A stretch of 53,689 nucleotides of DNA from Microbacterium testaceum (GCF_003075375.1 NZ_QDFT01000023.1:1-53689), one strand, 5' to 3'. Shown: positions 7,674 to 17,129, counted from the stretch's first letter. The notes: a model not told the origin generated them from the sequence alone. Made by a program: numbers and translations.

Positions 7674-10400
7674 GTGACTGTTCACGACCAGGATCCGTAT
7701 TCGCAGGGGCCGCAGGACAGCGACCCGGAAGAGACCGGGGAGTGGCAGGAATCCCTCCGCCAGCTCGTCCAGGCCAAGGGTCCGGCTCGCGCTCGCGAGA
7801 TCATGCTGAGCCTTCTCAAGGGCTCGAAGGAACTGCACCTCAACGTGCCGATGGTTCCGACCACCGACTACATCAACACCATCTCGCAGAAGAACGAGCC
7901 CGACTTCCCCGGTGACGAGGAGCTCGAGCGCCGCTACCGCAAGTGGATCCGCTGGAACGCCGCGGTCACCGTGCACCGCGCGCAGCGCCCCGGCATCGGC
8001 GTCGGCGGCCACATCTCGACGTACGCCTCGTCGGCGGCGCTGTACGAGGTGGGCTTCAACCACTTCTTCCGCGGCCTCGACGACCCGTCCGGCGGCGACC
8101 AGATCTTCATCCAGGGCCACGCCTCGCCCGGCGCCTACGCCCGCGCGTTCCTCGAGGGGCGTCTGACCGAGGCGCAGCTCGACGGCTTCCGTCAAGAGAA
8201 GTCGGCCGCGCCCAACGGCATCCCCTCCTACCCGCACCCCCGTCTGATGCCGGAGTTCTGGCAGTTCCCGACGGTGTCGATGGGTCTGGGCCCGATCAAT
8301 GCCATCTACCAGGCGATGTCGAACAAGTACCTGTCGAACCGCGGGATCAAGGACGTCTCCGACTCCCACGTGTGGGCCTACCTCGGCGATGGCGAGATGG
8401 ACGAGGTCGAGAGCCGCGGACAGCTCCAGGTCGCCGCGAACGAGGGTCTCGACAACCTGACCTTCATCATCAACTGCAACCTGCAGCGCCTCGACGGACC
8501 CGTCCGCGGTAACGGCAAGATCATCCAGGAGCTCGAGAGCTTCTTCCGCGGTGCCGGCTGGAACGTCATCAAGGTCGTGTGGGGTCGCGAATGGGACGAC
8601 CTGCTCGCCCGCGACACCGAGGGTGCGCTGCTGAACCTGATGAACACCACGCCCGACGGCGATTACCAGACGTACAAGGCCGAGAACGGCGCGTACGTCC
8701 GCGAGAACTTCTTCGGTCGCGACCCCCGCGCCCTCGAGCTCGTGAAGGATTACACCGACGAGCAGGTCTGGGGTCTCAAGCGCGGTGGCCACGACTACCG
8801 CAAGGTGTTCGCGGCGTTCAAGGCCGCCAAGGAGCACAAGGGCCAGCCCACCGTGATCCTGGCCAAGACCATCAAGGGCTACGGCCTCGGCCCCCACTTC
8901 GAGGGCCGCAACGCCACGCACCAGATGAAGAAGCTGACGCTCGACGACCTCAAGTCGTTCCGCGACGCGATGGACATCCCCGTCACCGACGCGCAGCTCG
9001 AAGAGAACCCGTACCAGCCGCCGTACTACAACCCCGGTGAGCAGGACGAGACGATCAAGTACATGCTCGAGCGTCGTCGCGAGCTCGGCGGTTTCCTGCC
9101 CGAGCGCCGGACGACCCACGTCGGCCTGGAACTGCCCGGGGATGCCGCCTACGCGCTGCCGAAGAAGGGTTCGGGCACGCAGGACGTCGCCACCACGATG
9201 GCCTTCGTCCGCCTGCTGAAGGACCTTCTGCGGGTCAAGGGCTTCGGTCACCGCATCGTGCCGATCATCCCCGACGAGGCGCGCACCTTCGGTATGGACG
9301 CGTACTTCCCGACCGCGAAGATCTACAACCCCAAGGGTCAGCACTACACCTCGGTGGACCGCGAGCTGCTGCTGGCGTACAAAGAGAGCCCCGAGGGGCA
9401 GATCATCCACGTCGGCATCAACGAGGCGGGCGCCCTGGCGGCGTTCACCGCGGCCGGCACGGCGTACGCGACGCACGGCGAGCCGCTGATCCCGGTCTAC
9501 GTCTTCTACTCGATGTTCGGCTTCCAGCGCACGGGCGACGCCCAGTGGGCCGCCGGCGACCAGATGGCGCGCGGCTTCATCATCGGCGCCACGGCCGGCC
9601 GCACCACCCTGACGGGTGAGGGTCTGCAGCACGCCGACGGCCACTCGCAGTTGCTCGCCTCGACAAACCCCGCGACCGTGTCGTACGACCCGGCCTACGG
9701 GTACGAGATCGCGCACATCGTCCGCTCGGGTATCGAGCGCATGTACGGCGGCGAGCACCCCGACCCAAACGTCATGTACTACATGACGGTCTACAACGAG
9801 CCCTACATCCAGCCCGCGGAGCCCGAGGGGGTCGACGTGGACGGTATCGTCCGCGGCATCCACCACATCTCCACCGGCGAGGGCGACGGGCCCCGCACCC
9901 AGCTGCTCGCCTCGGGCGTCGGTGTGCCGTGGGCGCTCGAGGCTCAGCGTCTGCTCAAGGACGACTGGAACGTGAAGGCGGACGTCTGGTCGGTCACCTC
10001 GTGGTCGGAGCTGCGTCGCGACGGCCTCGCCGCCGACGAGCACAACTTCCTGCACCCCGACGAGGAGCCCCGCGTGGCCTACCTCACCGACAAGCTGAAG
10101 GAAGCCGAGGGTCCCGTCGTGGCCGTCAGCGACTGGATGCACGCGGTGCAGGACCAGATCCGCCAGTGGGTCCCGCAGAACTACTGGACGCTCGGTGCCG
10201 ACGGCTTCGGCTTCTCGGACACCCGCGCCGCGGCCCGTCGCTTCTTCAAGATCGACGGCCCCTCGCTCGCGGTGCGCGCCCTGCAGGCGCTGGCCGAAGA
10301 GGGCAAGGTCGACCGCGCCGTCGTCGGCCAGGCCATCGAGAAGTACCGCCTGCACGACGTCAACGCCGGCACCAGCGGCAACGCGGGCGGCGAGGCCTGA
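7674..10400 (+). CDS. aceE: Pyruvate dehydrogenase E1 component, homodimeric type
   Basis: Thiamine-diphosphate-dependent E1 of the pyruvate dehydrogenase complex; decarboxylates pyruvate and acetylates lipoyl-E2, yielding acetyl-CoA. 908 residues, normal for AceE. Seen: the TPP/Mg motif [14 protein letters not shown] starting at residue 238 and ending in FIINCN, plus AceE-typical HTTDYI-like ([10 protein letters not shown]), [17 protein letters not shown] and GDQMARGF segments. GTG 7674 has AAAGG at 6-7 nt; the frame is open to 7596 but lacks a better start. The E2 and E3 genes are not here. The next gene starts 4 nt after the stop, linking aceE to the fatty acid synthesis cluster. The 982-codon antisense frame is an artefact of GC-rich codon bias. 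Confidence 0.96.
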   Translation: MTVHDQDPYSQGPQDSDPEETGEWQESLRQLVQAKGPARAREIMLSLLKGSKELHLNVPMVPTTDYINTISQKNEPDFPGDEELERRYRKWIRWNAAVTVHRAQRPGIGVGGHISTYASSAALYEVGFNHFFRGLDDPSGGDQIFIQGHASPGAYARAFLEGRLTEAQLDGFRQEKSAAPNGIPSYPHPRLMPEFWQFPTVSMGLGPINAIYQAMSNKYLSNRGIKDVSDSHVWAYLGDGEMDEVESRGQLQVAANEGLDNLTFIINCNLQRLDGPVRGNGKIIQELESFFRGAGWNVIKVVWGREWDDLLARDTEGALLNLMNTTPDGDYQTYKAENGAYVRENFFGRDPRALELVKDYTDEQVWGLKRGGHDYRKVFAAFKAAKEHKGQPTVILAKTIKGYGLGPHFEGRNATHQMKKLTLDDLKSFRDAMDIPVTDAQLEENPYQPPYYNPGEQDETIKYMLERRRELGGFLPERRTTHVGLELPGDAAYALPKKGSGTQDVATTMAFVRLLKDLLRVKGFGHRIVPIIPDEARTFGMDAYFPTAKIYNPKGQHYTSVDRELLLAYKESPEGQIIHVGINEAGALAAFTAAGTAYATHGEPLIPVYVFYSMFGFQRTGDAQWAAGDQMARGFIIGATAGRTTLTGEGLQHADGHSQLLASTNPATVSYDPAYGYEIAHIVRSGIERMYGGEHPDPNVMYYMTVYNEPYIQPAEPEGVDVDGIVRGIHHISTGEGDGPRTQLLASGVGVPWALEAQRLLKDDWNVKADVWSVTSWSELRRDGLAADEHNFLHPDEEPRVAYLTDKLKEAEGPVVAVSDWMHAVQDQIRQWVPQNYWTLGADGFGFSDTRAAARRFFKIDGPSLAVRALQALAEEGKVDRAVVGQAIEKYRLHDVNAGTSGNAGGEA

Positions 10401-10404
10401 TCAC

Positions 10405-11697
10405 GTGAGGTCCTCCACCGACGGGCCCGGTTCCGCCCCCACGGGCGGGGCCGGGCCCGACCGGTCTGCGGCCGCCGCGGCCGAGGTGGCGCAAGAGAAG
10501 GCCGAGACGCTCGTCTGGCTGCGCCGCATCTCGGGCGATCTGGCCACCGCGACCATCCAGCGGCTCGAAGAGACGCTGCCCTGGTACGCCGAGATGCCGC
10601 CCGCGCGGCGCTCGGCGGTGGGTCTCGTCGCACAGGCCGGCATCACCTCGTTCCTCAAGTGGTTCGAGGAGCCCGCGTCGACCCCCGCGATCGCCGCCGA
10701 CATCTTCGCCGCCGCTCCCCGCGAGCTGCTGCGCAGCGTCAGCCTCACCCAGACCCTGCAGCTCGTGCGCGTCACGGTCGAGGTGATGGAGGAGCGGGTC
10801 GCGGGGCGCAGTGAGCGCGTCCGCGAGGCGATGCTGTCGTACTCGCGCGAGGTGGCCTTCGCCGCGGCCGACGTCTACGCGCGTGCCGCCGAAGCCCGCG
10901 GCTTGTGGGATGCCCGTCTCGAGGCCCTCGTGGTCGACTCGATCCTGACCGGTGAGGCCGACGACGAACTCCCGAGCCGCATCGCCGCCCTGGGCTGGCA
11001 CGGCCACGGCGAAGTGTCGGTGCTCGTGGGCACGACTCCCCCGCAGCTGGACGTCGACCAGGTGCGCCGCACGGCGCGCAAGCTGGGCGTCGACGTGCTC
11101 ATCGGGGTGCAGGGGTCGCGCCTCGTCCTGGTGCTGGGCCGCGCCGACCTGCCGGCCCGCGCGGGCGACGACGTCACCGAACTGCCGTTCACCGAGATCG
11201 CCAAACGTCTCGAGCCGAGCTTCGGCTCCGGGCACCTCGTGCTCGGCCCCGCCGTGCCCGCCCTCGTCGACGCGGGCCAGAGCGCGCGAGCCGCCCTCGC
11301 CGGGTTCGCCGTCGCCCGGGCCTGGCGTCATGCCCCGCGCCCCGTCGAGGCCGATGATCTGCTGCCCGAGCGGGCGCTCGCGGGTGACGCCGTCGCCAAG
11401 CAGACCCTGGTCGACCGCGTCTACCGCCCGCTCCAGGCGCACAGCGCCGACCTCGTCGCGACGCTGTGGAGCTACCTCGACAACGGTCGGTCGCTCGAGG
11501 CCACGGCGCGCGAACTGTACGTGCACCCGAACACGGTGCGCTACCGCCTCAAGCGGGTGTCGGAAGTGATCGGGTGGGATGCCACCGGCCCCCGCGAAGC
11601 GCTCATCCTGCAGACCGCGCTCATCCTCGGCTCGATCGGCACGGACGCGACGCGACGCCGCGGCCTCGCGGGTCGGCGCCCGGCCCCTTCGCGCTGA
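10405..11697 (+). CDS. fasR: PucR-type transcriptional regulator of fatty acid synthesis (FasR-like)
   Basis: 430 residues. The C-terminal region carries a PucR/CdaR-type helix-turn-helix: SLEATARELYVHPNTVRYRLKRVSEVIGWD near 370-400. The rest resembles FasR of Streptomyces, which sits directly upstream of fabD-fabH-acpP-fabF and activates it; the same order here supports that role. GTG 10405 lies 4 nt after the aceE stop and has GAGG at 9 nt inside the end of aceE, implying translational coupling. Symbol assigned by synteny and domain type; binding is not shown. Alternative: a general PucR regulator. Confidence 0.82.
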   Translation: MRSSTDGPGSAPTGGAGPDRSAAAAAEVAQEKAETLVWLRRISGDLATATIQRLEETLPWYAEMPPARRSAVGLVAQAGITSFLKWFEEPASTPAIAADIFAAAPRELLRSVSLTQTLQLVRVTVEVMEERVAGRSERVREAMLSYSREVAFAAADVYARAAEARGLWDARLEALVVDSILTGEADDELPSRIAALGWHGHGEVSVLVGTTPPQLDVDQVRRTARKLGVDVLIGVQGSRLVLVLGRADLPARAGDDVTELPFTEIAKRLEPSFGSGHLVLGPAVPALVDAGQSARAALAGFAVARAWRHAPRPVEADDLLPERALAGDAVAKQTLVDRVYRPLQAHSADLVATLWSYLDNGRSLEATARELYVHPNTVRYRLKRVSEVIGWDATGPREALILQTALILGSIGTDATRRRGLAGRRPAPSR

Positions 11698-11701
11698 CCC
11701 G

Positions 11702-11746
11702 CCCCCGTCCCCGTCCCCGTCCCCGTCCCCTCCCCCCCCCGGGGGG
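11702..11746. repeat. Hexanucleotide CCCCGT repeat followed by a C9G6 tract
   Basis: Directly after the fasR-like stop codon about four to five tandem CCCCGT units run into a T, nine C and six G. The C/G block is self-complementary and the unit array is slippage-prone, but it is outside any reading frame I accept, so no phase variation of a protein is implied. Confidence 0.75.
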
Positions 11747-11754
11747 ACCTGCCT

Positions 11755-11816
11755 GTTGAGTGTCCAGGACACGCCGCCGGCGACTCGCGCATCGCGGCGT
11801 GTCGTGGACACTCGAC
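11755..11816. repeat. 62-nt palindromic element, copy 1
   Basis: Two 22-nt arms (11755-11776 and 11795-11816) are inverted repeats matching at 20 of 22 positions, around an 18-nt spacer. The outer core is GAGTGTCC.../...GGACACTC. A second copy of identical length and layout lies at 35571-35632. No U-tract follows, so it is not a canonical terminator. It resembles a REP/MITE-type dispersed element; no transposase or RAYT gene is in the window. Confidence 0.8.
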
Positions 11817-11862
11817 GGTGAAGAGGCCGCGCTGATGCACGGCGCGCACAAAGACACGCCGC

Positions 11863-11878
11863 ATATCTGTGTCGATAT
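11863..11878 (+). promoter_or_regulatory. Inverted repeat upstream of fabD, candidate operator
   Basis: ATATC-tgtgtc-GATAT, 5-bp arms with a 6-nt spacer, ending 39 nt before the fabD start. It is AT-rich in a GC-rich setting and placed where an activator such as the adjacent FasR-like protein could bind. CAGGAT at 11906-11911 may be the -10 box, 6 nt before the GTG. Confidence 0.35.
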
Positions 11879-11917
11879 CTCCAGAAGCGGGCGCTCGATC
11901 CTTGGCAGGATGGAACG

Positions 11918-12838
11918 GTGATCATCGCCGTCTTCCCCGGACAGGGTTCGCAGACCCCCGGCTTCCTCTCGCCCTGGCTCGAACTCGACGGAGTGCGTGA
12001 GCGTCTCGAGACGTTCTCGGAGCAGGCGGGCGTCGACCTCGTCGCCGCCGGAACCGACTGGGATGCCGACCGCATCCGCGACACCGCGGTCGCCCAGCCC
12101 CTCATCGTGGCGGCGAGCCTGCTGTCGTGGTCGGCCCTGCGGCAGCGCACCGACGCGGCCGTCGCCGGGGTCGCGGGACACTCCGTCGGTGAGATCGCCG
12201 CGCTGGCGGCATCCGGAGTCCTGCACGACGACGACGCCCTGCGTCTGGTCGGACTGCGCGGCCGCGCCATGGCCGAAGCCGCCGCGGCCGTCGAGACGGG
12301 CATGAGCGCCGTGGTCGGCGGGGACGAGCAGGCCGTGCTCGATCGCCTCGCGGAACTCGGCCTCACCCCCGCCAACTACAACGGCGGCGGACAGATCGTG
12401 GCCGCCGGAGAGCTGCCCGCCCTGTCGGAGCTGGCCGGCGAGACTCCCCGCGGCGCCCGGGTCATCCCGCTGCAGGTCGCCGGAGCCTTCCACACCCGTT
12501 TCATGGAGCCCGCCGTCGAGACGCTGCGCGCCGCCGCCGCCGACGTCGAGGTGTCCGATCCCGCGACCACGCTGTGGACGAACTCCGACGGCTCGGTCGT
12601 CGCCGAGGGGCGCCGCGCCCTCGACCTCGTCGTCGCGCAGGTCGCCTCGCCCGTCCGCTGGGACCGCTGCATGGCCTCGTTCGCCGAGCACGGCGTGACC
12701 GGCATCATCGAACTGTCGCCCGCGGGTGCACTCACGGGGCTCGCCAAGCGCGCCCTGCGCGGCACCCCCACCGTGGCGGTCAAGACCCCCGACGACCTCG
12801 ACGCGGCCGTCTCACTCCTGAAAGAAGACCAGGCATGA
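11918..12838 (+). CDS. fabD: Malonyl-CoA:ACP transacylase
   Basis: Transfers malonyl from CoA to acyl carrier protein, supplying extender units for type II fatty acid synthesis. 306 residues. Seen: N-terminal FPGQGSQ, nucleophile elbow GHSVGE with Ser89, and GAFHTRFM carrying the catalytic His. The GTG at 11918 can be read two ways: AGGA 7 nt upstream as ribosome binding site, or CAGGAT as a -10 box for a leaderless mRNA. Its stop overlaps the fabH start in ATGA. First gene of fabD-fabH-acpP-fabF. Confidence 0.95.
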   Translation: MIIAVFPGQGSQTPGFLSPWLELDGVRERLETFSEQAGVDLVAAGTDWDADRIRDTAVAQPLIVAASLLSWSALRQRTDAAVAGVAGHSVGEIAALAASGVLHDDDALRLVGLRGRAMAEAAAAVETGMSAVVGGDEQAVLDRLAELGLTPANYNGGGQIVAAGELPALSELAGETPRGARVIPLQVAGAFHTRFMEPAVETLRAAAADVEVSDPATTLWTNSDGSVVAEGRRALDLVVAQVASPVRWDRCMASFAEHGVTGIIELSPAGALTGLAKRALRGTPTVAVKTPDDLDAAVSLLKEDQA

Positions 12839-13839
12839 GCACCCCCACCCTCCGCCAGACCCAGGGCGCGGCGCACACCCGCATCTACGCCTACGGCGCC
12901 GCCCGCGGCGAGAACTTCGTCCCCAACGACGACCTCGTCGGGCCGATCGACTCCAGTGACGAGTGGATCCGCCAGCGCACCGGCATCGTCACGCGCGTCC
13001 GCGCCGACAAGGACACGGATGCCATCGACCTGGCCGCCGCCGCCGCGCGCGAGGCCGTCGAGAAATCCGGCGTCGCCCCCGCCGACATCGACGCCGTGAT
13101 CGTCGCGACCATCAGCAACCCCAAGCAGACGCCCTCGGCATCCGCGATCGTCGCCGACCGCATCGGGGCGAACCCGGCGGCCGCGTACGACGTCAACGCC
13201 GCCTGCGCCGGCTTCGCGTACGGCGTGGGCCAGGCCGACGCGCTCGTGCGGGCGGGCCTCGCGAAGCACGTCGTCGTGGTGGGCGCCGAGAAGCTCAGCG
13301 ACATCGTCGACCCCACGGACCGCAGCATCTCGTTCCTGCTGGGCGACGGTGCGGGAGCGGTCGTCGTCGGCCCGAGCGACACCCCCGGCATCGGACCGAC
13401 CATCTGGGGCTCCGACGGTTCCAAGGCCGACGCGGTAGGCATGAACGCCACACTCAACGAGTTCCGCGACGGTACGGCACCCTGGCCGACGCTGCGCCAA
13501 GAGGGCCCCACGGTGTTCCGCTGGGCCGTCTGGGAGATGGTGAAGGTCGCACGTCAGGCCATCGAGGCCGCGGGCATCGAGCCCGCCGACCTCGCCGCGT
13601 TCGTCCCGCACCAGGCGAACATGCGCATCATCGACGAGTTCGCCAAGCAGCTGGGGCTGCCCGAGACCGTGATCATCGGTCGCGACATCGAGACCACGGG
13701 CAACACCTCGGCGGCATCCATCCCGCTCGCCACCCACCGTCTGCTCGAGGAGCACCCCGAGCTCAGCGGCGGGCTGGCGCTGCAGATCGGCTTCGGCGCC
13801 GGACTCGTGTTCGGCGCGCAGGTCGTCGTCCTCCCCTGA
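12835..13839 (+). CDS. fabH: Beta-ketoacyl-ACP synthase III
   Basis: Condenses an acyl-CoA primer with malonyl-ACP to start fatty acid chains; in these bacteria usually branched primers. 334 residues. Catalytic triad visible: Cys124 in NAACAGF, His259 in PHQANMR and Asn290 in GNTSAAS. ATG 12835 overlaps the fabD stop by 4 nt, so translation is coupled; the frame open upstream inside fabD is not used. Confidence 0.96.
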   Translation: MSTPTLRQTQGAAHTRIYAYGAARGENFVPNDDLVGPIDSSDEWIRQRTGIVTRVRADKDTDAIDLAAAAAREAVEKSGVAPADIDAVIVATISNPKQTPSASAIVADRIGANPAAAYDVNAACAGFAYGVGQADALVRAGLAKHVVVVGAEKLSDIVDPTDRSISFLLGDGAGAVVVGPSDTPGIGPTIWGSDGSKADAVGMNATLNEFRDGTAPWPTLRQEGPTVFRWAVWEMVKVARQAIEAAGIEPADLAAFVPHQANMRIIDEFAKQLGLPETVIIGRDIETTGNTSAASIPLATHRLLEEHPELSGGLALQIGFGAGLVFGAQVVVLP

Positions 13840-13857
13840 CGCGCACGCGTCGAACCC

Positions 13858-13863
13858 TAGACT
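13858..13863 (+). promoter_or_regulatory. Internal promoter upstream of acpP
   Basis: TAGACT in the 67-nt fabH-acpP gap, 43 nt before the acpP ATG, would allow extra acpP-fabF transcription, which fits the high demand for acyl carrier protein. Confidence 0.45.
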
Positions 13864-13906
13864 GATCGGGGCCCGACAGGCCCGCCCTCAACAAACAGGA
13901 GACATC

Positions 13907-14155
13907 ATGGCATTCACCAACGACGAGGTCCTCGCCGGACTTGCCGAGCTCATCACCGACGAGACCGGTATCTCGGCCGACGAGGTCGCGATGGAGAAGT
14001 CGTTCACCGACGACCTCGACATCGACTCCATCTCGATGATGACGATCGTCGTCAACGCCGAGGAGAAGTTCGGCGTCACCATCCCCGACGACGAGGTCAA
14101 GAACCTCAAGACCGTCGGCGACGCCGTGACCTTCATCACGTCGAACCAGTCCTGA
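13907..14155 (+). CDS. acpP: Acyl carrier protein
   Basis: 82-residue acidic carrier that holds growing acyl chains on a phosphopantetheine arm. The attachment site is Ser41 in DIDSISM (the canonical DSL with Ile for Leu). An AGGAG ribosome binding site is seen before ATG 13907. Third gene of the fab operon with a possible promoter of its own at 13858. Confidence 0.97.
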   Translation: MAFTNDEVLAGLAELITDETGISADEVAMEKSFTDDLDIDSISMMTIVVNAEEKFGVTIPDDEVKNLKTVGDAVTFITSNQS

Positions 14156-14223
14156 CACCTCCCGGTGGGGGCTCCGGCCCCCACCGGTCACGACCTGTCG
14201 GCCGCACCAAGGATTCCTCGCTC

Positions 14224-15462
14224 ATGAGCACACCCCGCATCGTCGTCACCGGCATCGGAGCCACCTCGCCCATCGGCGGGACGGCCCCCGAGAGCTGGTC
14301 CGCCCTGCTCGCCGGCACCTCCGGCGCCCGTTCCCTCGAACACGAGTGGGTCGAGCAGTACAACCTGCCCGTCACGTTCGCCGCCGAGGCGCTCGTACGC
14401 CCCGAGACCGTGCTCGAGCGACCCGTCGCCAAGCGGCTCGACCCCTCGTCGCAGCTCGCGATGGTGGCCGCCAAAGAGGCGTGGGAGGATGCCGGCTCGC
14501 CCGACATCGACCCCGAGCGCCTCGGCGTCGACTTCGCCACCGGGATCGGCGGCGTCTGGACGCTGCTCGACGCGTGGGACACCCTGCGCGAGAAGGGCCC
14601 GCGTCGCGTCATGCCGATGACGGTGCCCATGCTCATGCCGAACGCGGCCGCGGGCAACCTGTCGCTGCACTTCAACGCCCGCGCGTTCGCGCGCACCGTC
14701 GCCTCGGCCTGCGCCTCGAGCACCGAGTCCATCGTCAACGCCGTGCAGCACATCCGCGACGGCCTCGCCGACGTCGTCATCGCCGGCGGTACCGAATCGG
14801 CGATCCACCCGATCACCATTGCGTCGTTCGCGTCGATGCAGGCGCTGTCGAAGCGCAACGACTCCCCCGAGACCGCCTCGCGTCCGGCCAGCATCGACCG
14901 CGACGGCTTCGTCATGGGCGAGGGCGCCGGTGTGCTGATCCTCGAGACCGAGGAGCACGCCAAGGCGCGCGGGGCCAAGATCTACGCGTCGATCGTGGGC
15001 GGCGGCGTCACCGCTGACTCGTACCACATCACCGCGAACGACCCCGAGGGCCGCGGTGCCGCCCGTGCGGTGCGCATGGCTCTCGAGATGGCGGGCGCCT
15101 CGCCCGACGACGTCACCCACATCAACGCCCACGCCACCTCGACCCCCGTCGGCGACCCGAACGAGTACCAGGCGCTGCGCGCCGTCTTCGGGGAGCGGGT
15201 GGACGAGATCCCCGTGTCGGCGACCAAGGCCTCGACCGGTCACCTGCTCGGCGGGACGGGTGCCCTCGAGGCGATCTTCACGGTCCTGGCCCTGCAGAAC
15301 CGCGTCGCCCCGCCCACGATCAACCTCACCGAGCAGGACCCCGAGGTCCCGTTCGCGCTGTCCGGCTCCACCGTCGAACTCGGCGCCCGAGACCAGCTCG
15401 CGATCAGCAACTCGTTCGGCTTCGGCGGTCACAACGCCGTCGTCGCCATCGCCTCGGTCTGA
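14224..15462 (+). CDS. fabF: Beta-ketoacyl-ACP synthase II
   Basis: Elongating condensing enzyme of type II fatty acid synthesis. 412 residues with the Cys-His-His triad Cys163 (SACASS), His303 (NAHATST) and His340 (STGHLLGG), the same numbering I recall for E. coli FabF. Starts 68 nt after acpP; the operon ends in a strong hairpin 14 nt past the stop. Confidence 0.97.
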   Translation: MSTPRIVVTGIGATSPIGGTAPESWSALLAGTSGARSLEHEWVEQYNLPVTFAAEALVRPETVLERPVAKRLDPSSQLAMVAAKEAWEDAGSPDIDPERLGVDFATGIGGVWTLLDAWDTLREKGPRRVMPMTVPMLMPNAAAGNLSLHFNARAFARTVASACASSTESIVNAVQHIRDGLADVVIAGGTESAIHPITIASFASMQALSKRNDSPETASRPASIDRDGFVMGEGAGVLILETEEHAKARGAKIYASIVGGGVTADSYHITANDPEGRGAARAVRMALEMAGASPDDVTHINAHATSTPVGDPNEYQALRAVFGERVDEIPVSATKASTGHLLGGTGALEAIFTVLALQNRVAPPTINLTEQDPEVPFALSGSTVELGARDQLAISNSFGFGGHNAVVAIASV

Positions 15463-15476
15463 GCGACCCCGAACGT

Positions 15477-15532
15477 ACCGACGCCCCCTGGCATCCCTCC
15501 GACTGCGATCGGGGATGCCAGGGGGCGTCGGT
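15477..15532 (+). terminator. Terminator of the aceE/fab cluster
   Basis: A perfect 21-bp inverted repeat (15477-15497 with 15512-15532) around a 14-nt loop, directly after fabF. There is no long U-tract, as usual for actinobacteria. The converging DUF3145 gene lies on the far side, so it may act in both directions. Confidence 0.85.
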
Positions 15533-15626
15533 GTTGTCGGACGGGCGATACGCGGTCCCGGTGCCGGGGGCGATCACCGACCTCCGGTAATGGCGCCTCG
15601 CGCGTCCGACGGCTCTGACGGGCTGC

Positions 15627-16130
15627 TCACCCCACTTTGTGAAGCCAGACGATCTGCTGGTCGTCGCCGGCGTGACGGAACGGCTCGAGCTCCTCGTCCC
15701 AGGCCGAGCCGAGCGCGACGTCGAGCTCGCGCTGCAGCTCGAAGGCGTCTCCGGCGGCGACCTCCATGGCGTACCGCACCCGGTCCTCGCCGATGACGAC
15801 GTTGCCCGAGGCGTCGGTCTGGGCGTAGTGGATGCCGAGACCCGGCGTGTGCATCCACCGGCCGCCGTCGCTGCGCGGGGTGGGGTCCTCGCTCACCTCG
15901 AACCGCAGGTGCTCCCAGCCGCGGATGGCGCTGGCGAGGGCCGCGCCGGAGCCGACCGGGCCCTCCCAGTAGAACTCCGCACGGCGGCTGCCCGTGAGGA
16001 CGGGCTGATCGGTCCAGTCGAAGTTGACGGCACGGCCGAGAGCGCGTCCCACCGCCCACTCGAGGTGGGGGCACAACGCGCGGGGCGCGGAGTGGATCAG
16101 GATCACTCCGCGCGAAGACGTGATCGCCAT
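15627..16130 (-). CDS. DUF3145 family protein
   Basis: 167-residue soluble protein beginning MAITSSRGVILIHSAPRALC, with the CPHLEWAVGRALG and WEHLRFEVSED segments I associate with DUF3145, an actinobacterial family of unknown function often found next to fabF. ATG 16130 has AAGGAG upstream. The promoter is probably GATAAT at 16205-16210, preceded by a 16-nt palindrome. It converges on fabF; the conserved neighbourhood hints at a lipid-linked role, but this is inference. Confidence 0.8.
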   Translation of the reverse strand: MAITSSRGVILIHSAPRALCPHLEWAVGRALGRAVNFDWTDQPVLTGSRRAEFYWEGPVGSGAALASAIRGWEHLRFEVSEDPTPRSDGGRWMHTPGLGIHYAQTDASGNVVIGEDRVRYAMEVAAGDAFELQRELDVALGSAWDEELEPFRHAGDDQQIVWLHKVG

Positions 16131-16204
16131 GGTTTCTCCTTCGTCAGGTACGTCTTCCCCTACGACCTGTGATGGAGCACGGCGAGTGTTCGGTTGTCCC
16201 GGCC

Positions 16205-16242
16205 ATTATCGCCCGCGCATAACGAAATCACAACACTGTGAT
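16205..16242 (-). promoter_or_regulatory. DUF3145 promoter with palindromic operator candidate
   Basis: GATAAT (16205-16210) is the -10 box. Upstream, ATCACA-acac-TGTGAT (16227-16242) is a perfect 6-bp inverted repeat overlapping the -35 position. The half-sites resemble CRP/GlxR half-sites but in opposite order. It also lies 17 nt past the stop of the preceding gene, so it could instead be that gene's weak terminator. Confidence 0.4.
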
Positions 16243-16259
16243 CCGCCGATGGGGGCCGC

Positions 16260-17129
16260 TCATCCGAACCACAGGGCCCAGTACAGGGCGAAGTTGCGAT
16301 TGCCGTAGGCGGAGCAGGCGTCGCCGGTCCCCCAACGGGCGGCGAGGGCCGCAGGATTGGGCTGGTACGGCGTGTAGTTGTACAGCGCGGCGGTGGCTTC
16401 GTTCGTGATCTGGACGTCGGTGCCGCCGCACGCCGGGTCGGGTGAGAACGCGATGTAATGCGTCCCCGGCTGGCGCATGAAATCCGAGGCACTGTACGAC
16501 TTGAGGTCGGTGGCACCCTGGGCGACCTGCTCGGCGAAGCCCGAGGCGCCCTGGTCGCAGGGGGCGTCGTCGGGGCAGCGCGCCCCCATCGCGGCCCCGA
16601 GCTGCTCATCGCTGGGTGCACGCGCGGCGCGGCCCGACACGAGGCTCTGCTCCTTCTGCAGCGTGACGAGCAGGACCTTGGCCGAGATGCCGCATGCGCG
16701 CTGCACGCGATCGATGAGCTCGGCGGCCGTCAGCTCCCCGCCGTCGAAACCGTCGCAGACGGTCTCGCCCGTGGCGGTCGAGACGACCGGTTCGCGCGGA
16801 GAGACCGTGAGGTTCAGTCGCGCGAGGCATCGGTCGGAGCGGCATCCGTCGACCTGATCGTCGAGGAACCGCTGGATCTGTGCGGCATCCATCGCATCGC
16901 CGTCGTAGAACGCCTCGTCGCTGATGAGGGTGCCCGGATCGAACCCCGAGAGATCGACCGCCTCGCGGCGAAGCTCGGTGTTCCACGCCGCGGTGAGCGA
17001 GAACAGCGGCGTGATCGCCAGAGCAAGAAGAGCGACCAGGACGGCTGCCACCGCGCCGAAGGCGAGACGGCGGCGACGCAGCTGGCGCTGACGAGCGGTG
17101 CGGCGGCGCCGCGATCGAGTCTTCGCCAC
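16260..17129 (-). CDS. Membrane-anchored, cell-wall-associated protein (lytic-enzyme-like)
   Basis: 289 residues from GTG 17129. A very basic N-terminus (MAKTRSRRRRTARQ...) precedes one membrane helix (about 24-45), the rest being outside. The exterior part has DAAQIQRFLDDQ, VLLVTLQKEQSLVSG, several Cys pairs and a final YGNRNFALYWALWFG. This resembles actinobacterial surface proteins with a lytic-transglycosylase-like core, sometimes annotated as hemagglutinin; the activity is uncertain. The start is uncertain: upstream in-frame GTGs at 17147 and 17168 are possible. Confidence 0.65.
   Translation of the reverse strand: MAKTRSRRRRTARQRQLRRRRLAFGAVAAVLVALLALAITPLFSLTAAWNTELRREAVDLSGFDPGTLISDEAFYDGDAMDAAQIQRFLDDQVDGCRSDRCLARLNLTVSPREPVVSTATGETVCDGFDGGELTAAELIDRVQRACGISAKVLLVTLQKEQSLVSGRAARAPSDEQLGAAMGARCPDDAPCDQGASGFAEQVAQGATDLKSYSASDFMRQPGTHYIAFSPDPACGGTDVQITNEATAALYNYTPYQPNPAALAARWGTGDACSAYGNRNFALYWALWFG

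Noticed and set aside
7407..10355. 982-codon open frame antisense to aceE
   Set aside because: Aligned in third-position register with a clear AceE gene; Val/Leu/Gly/Asp-rich low-complexity translation typical of antisense GC-rich frames.
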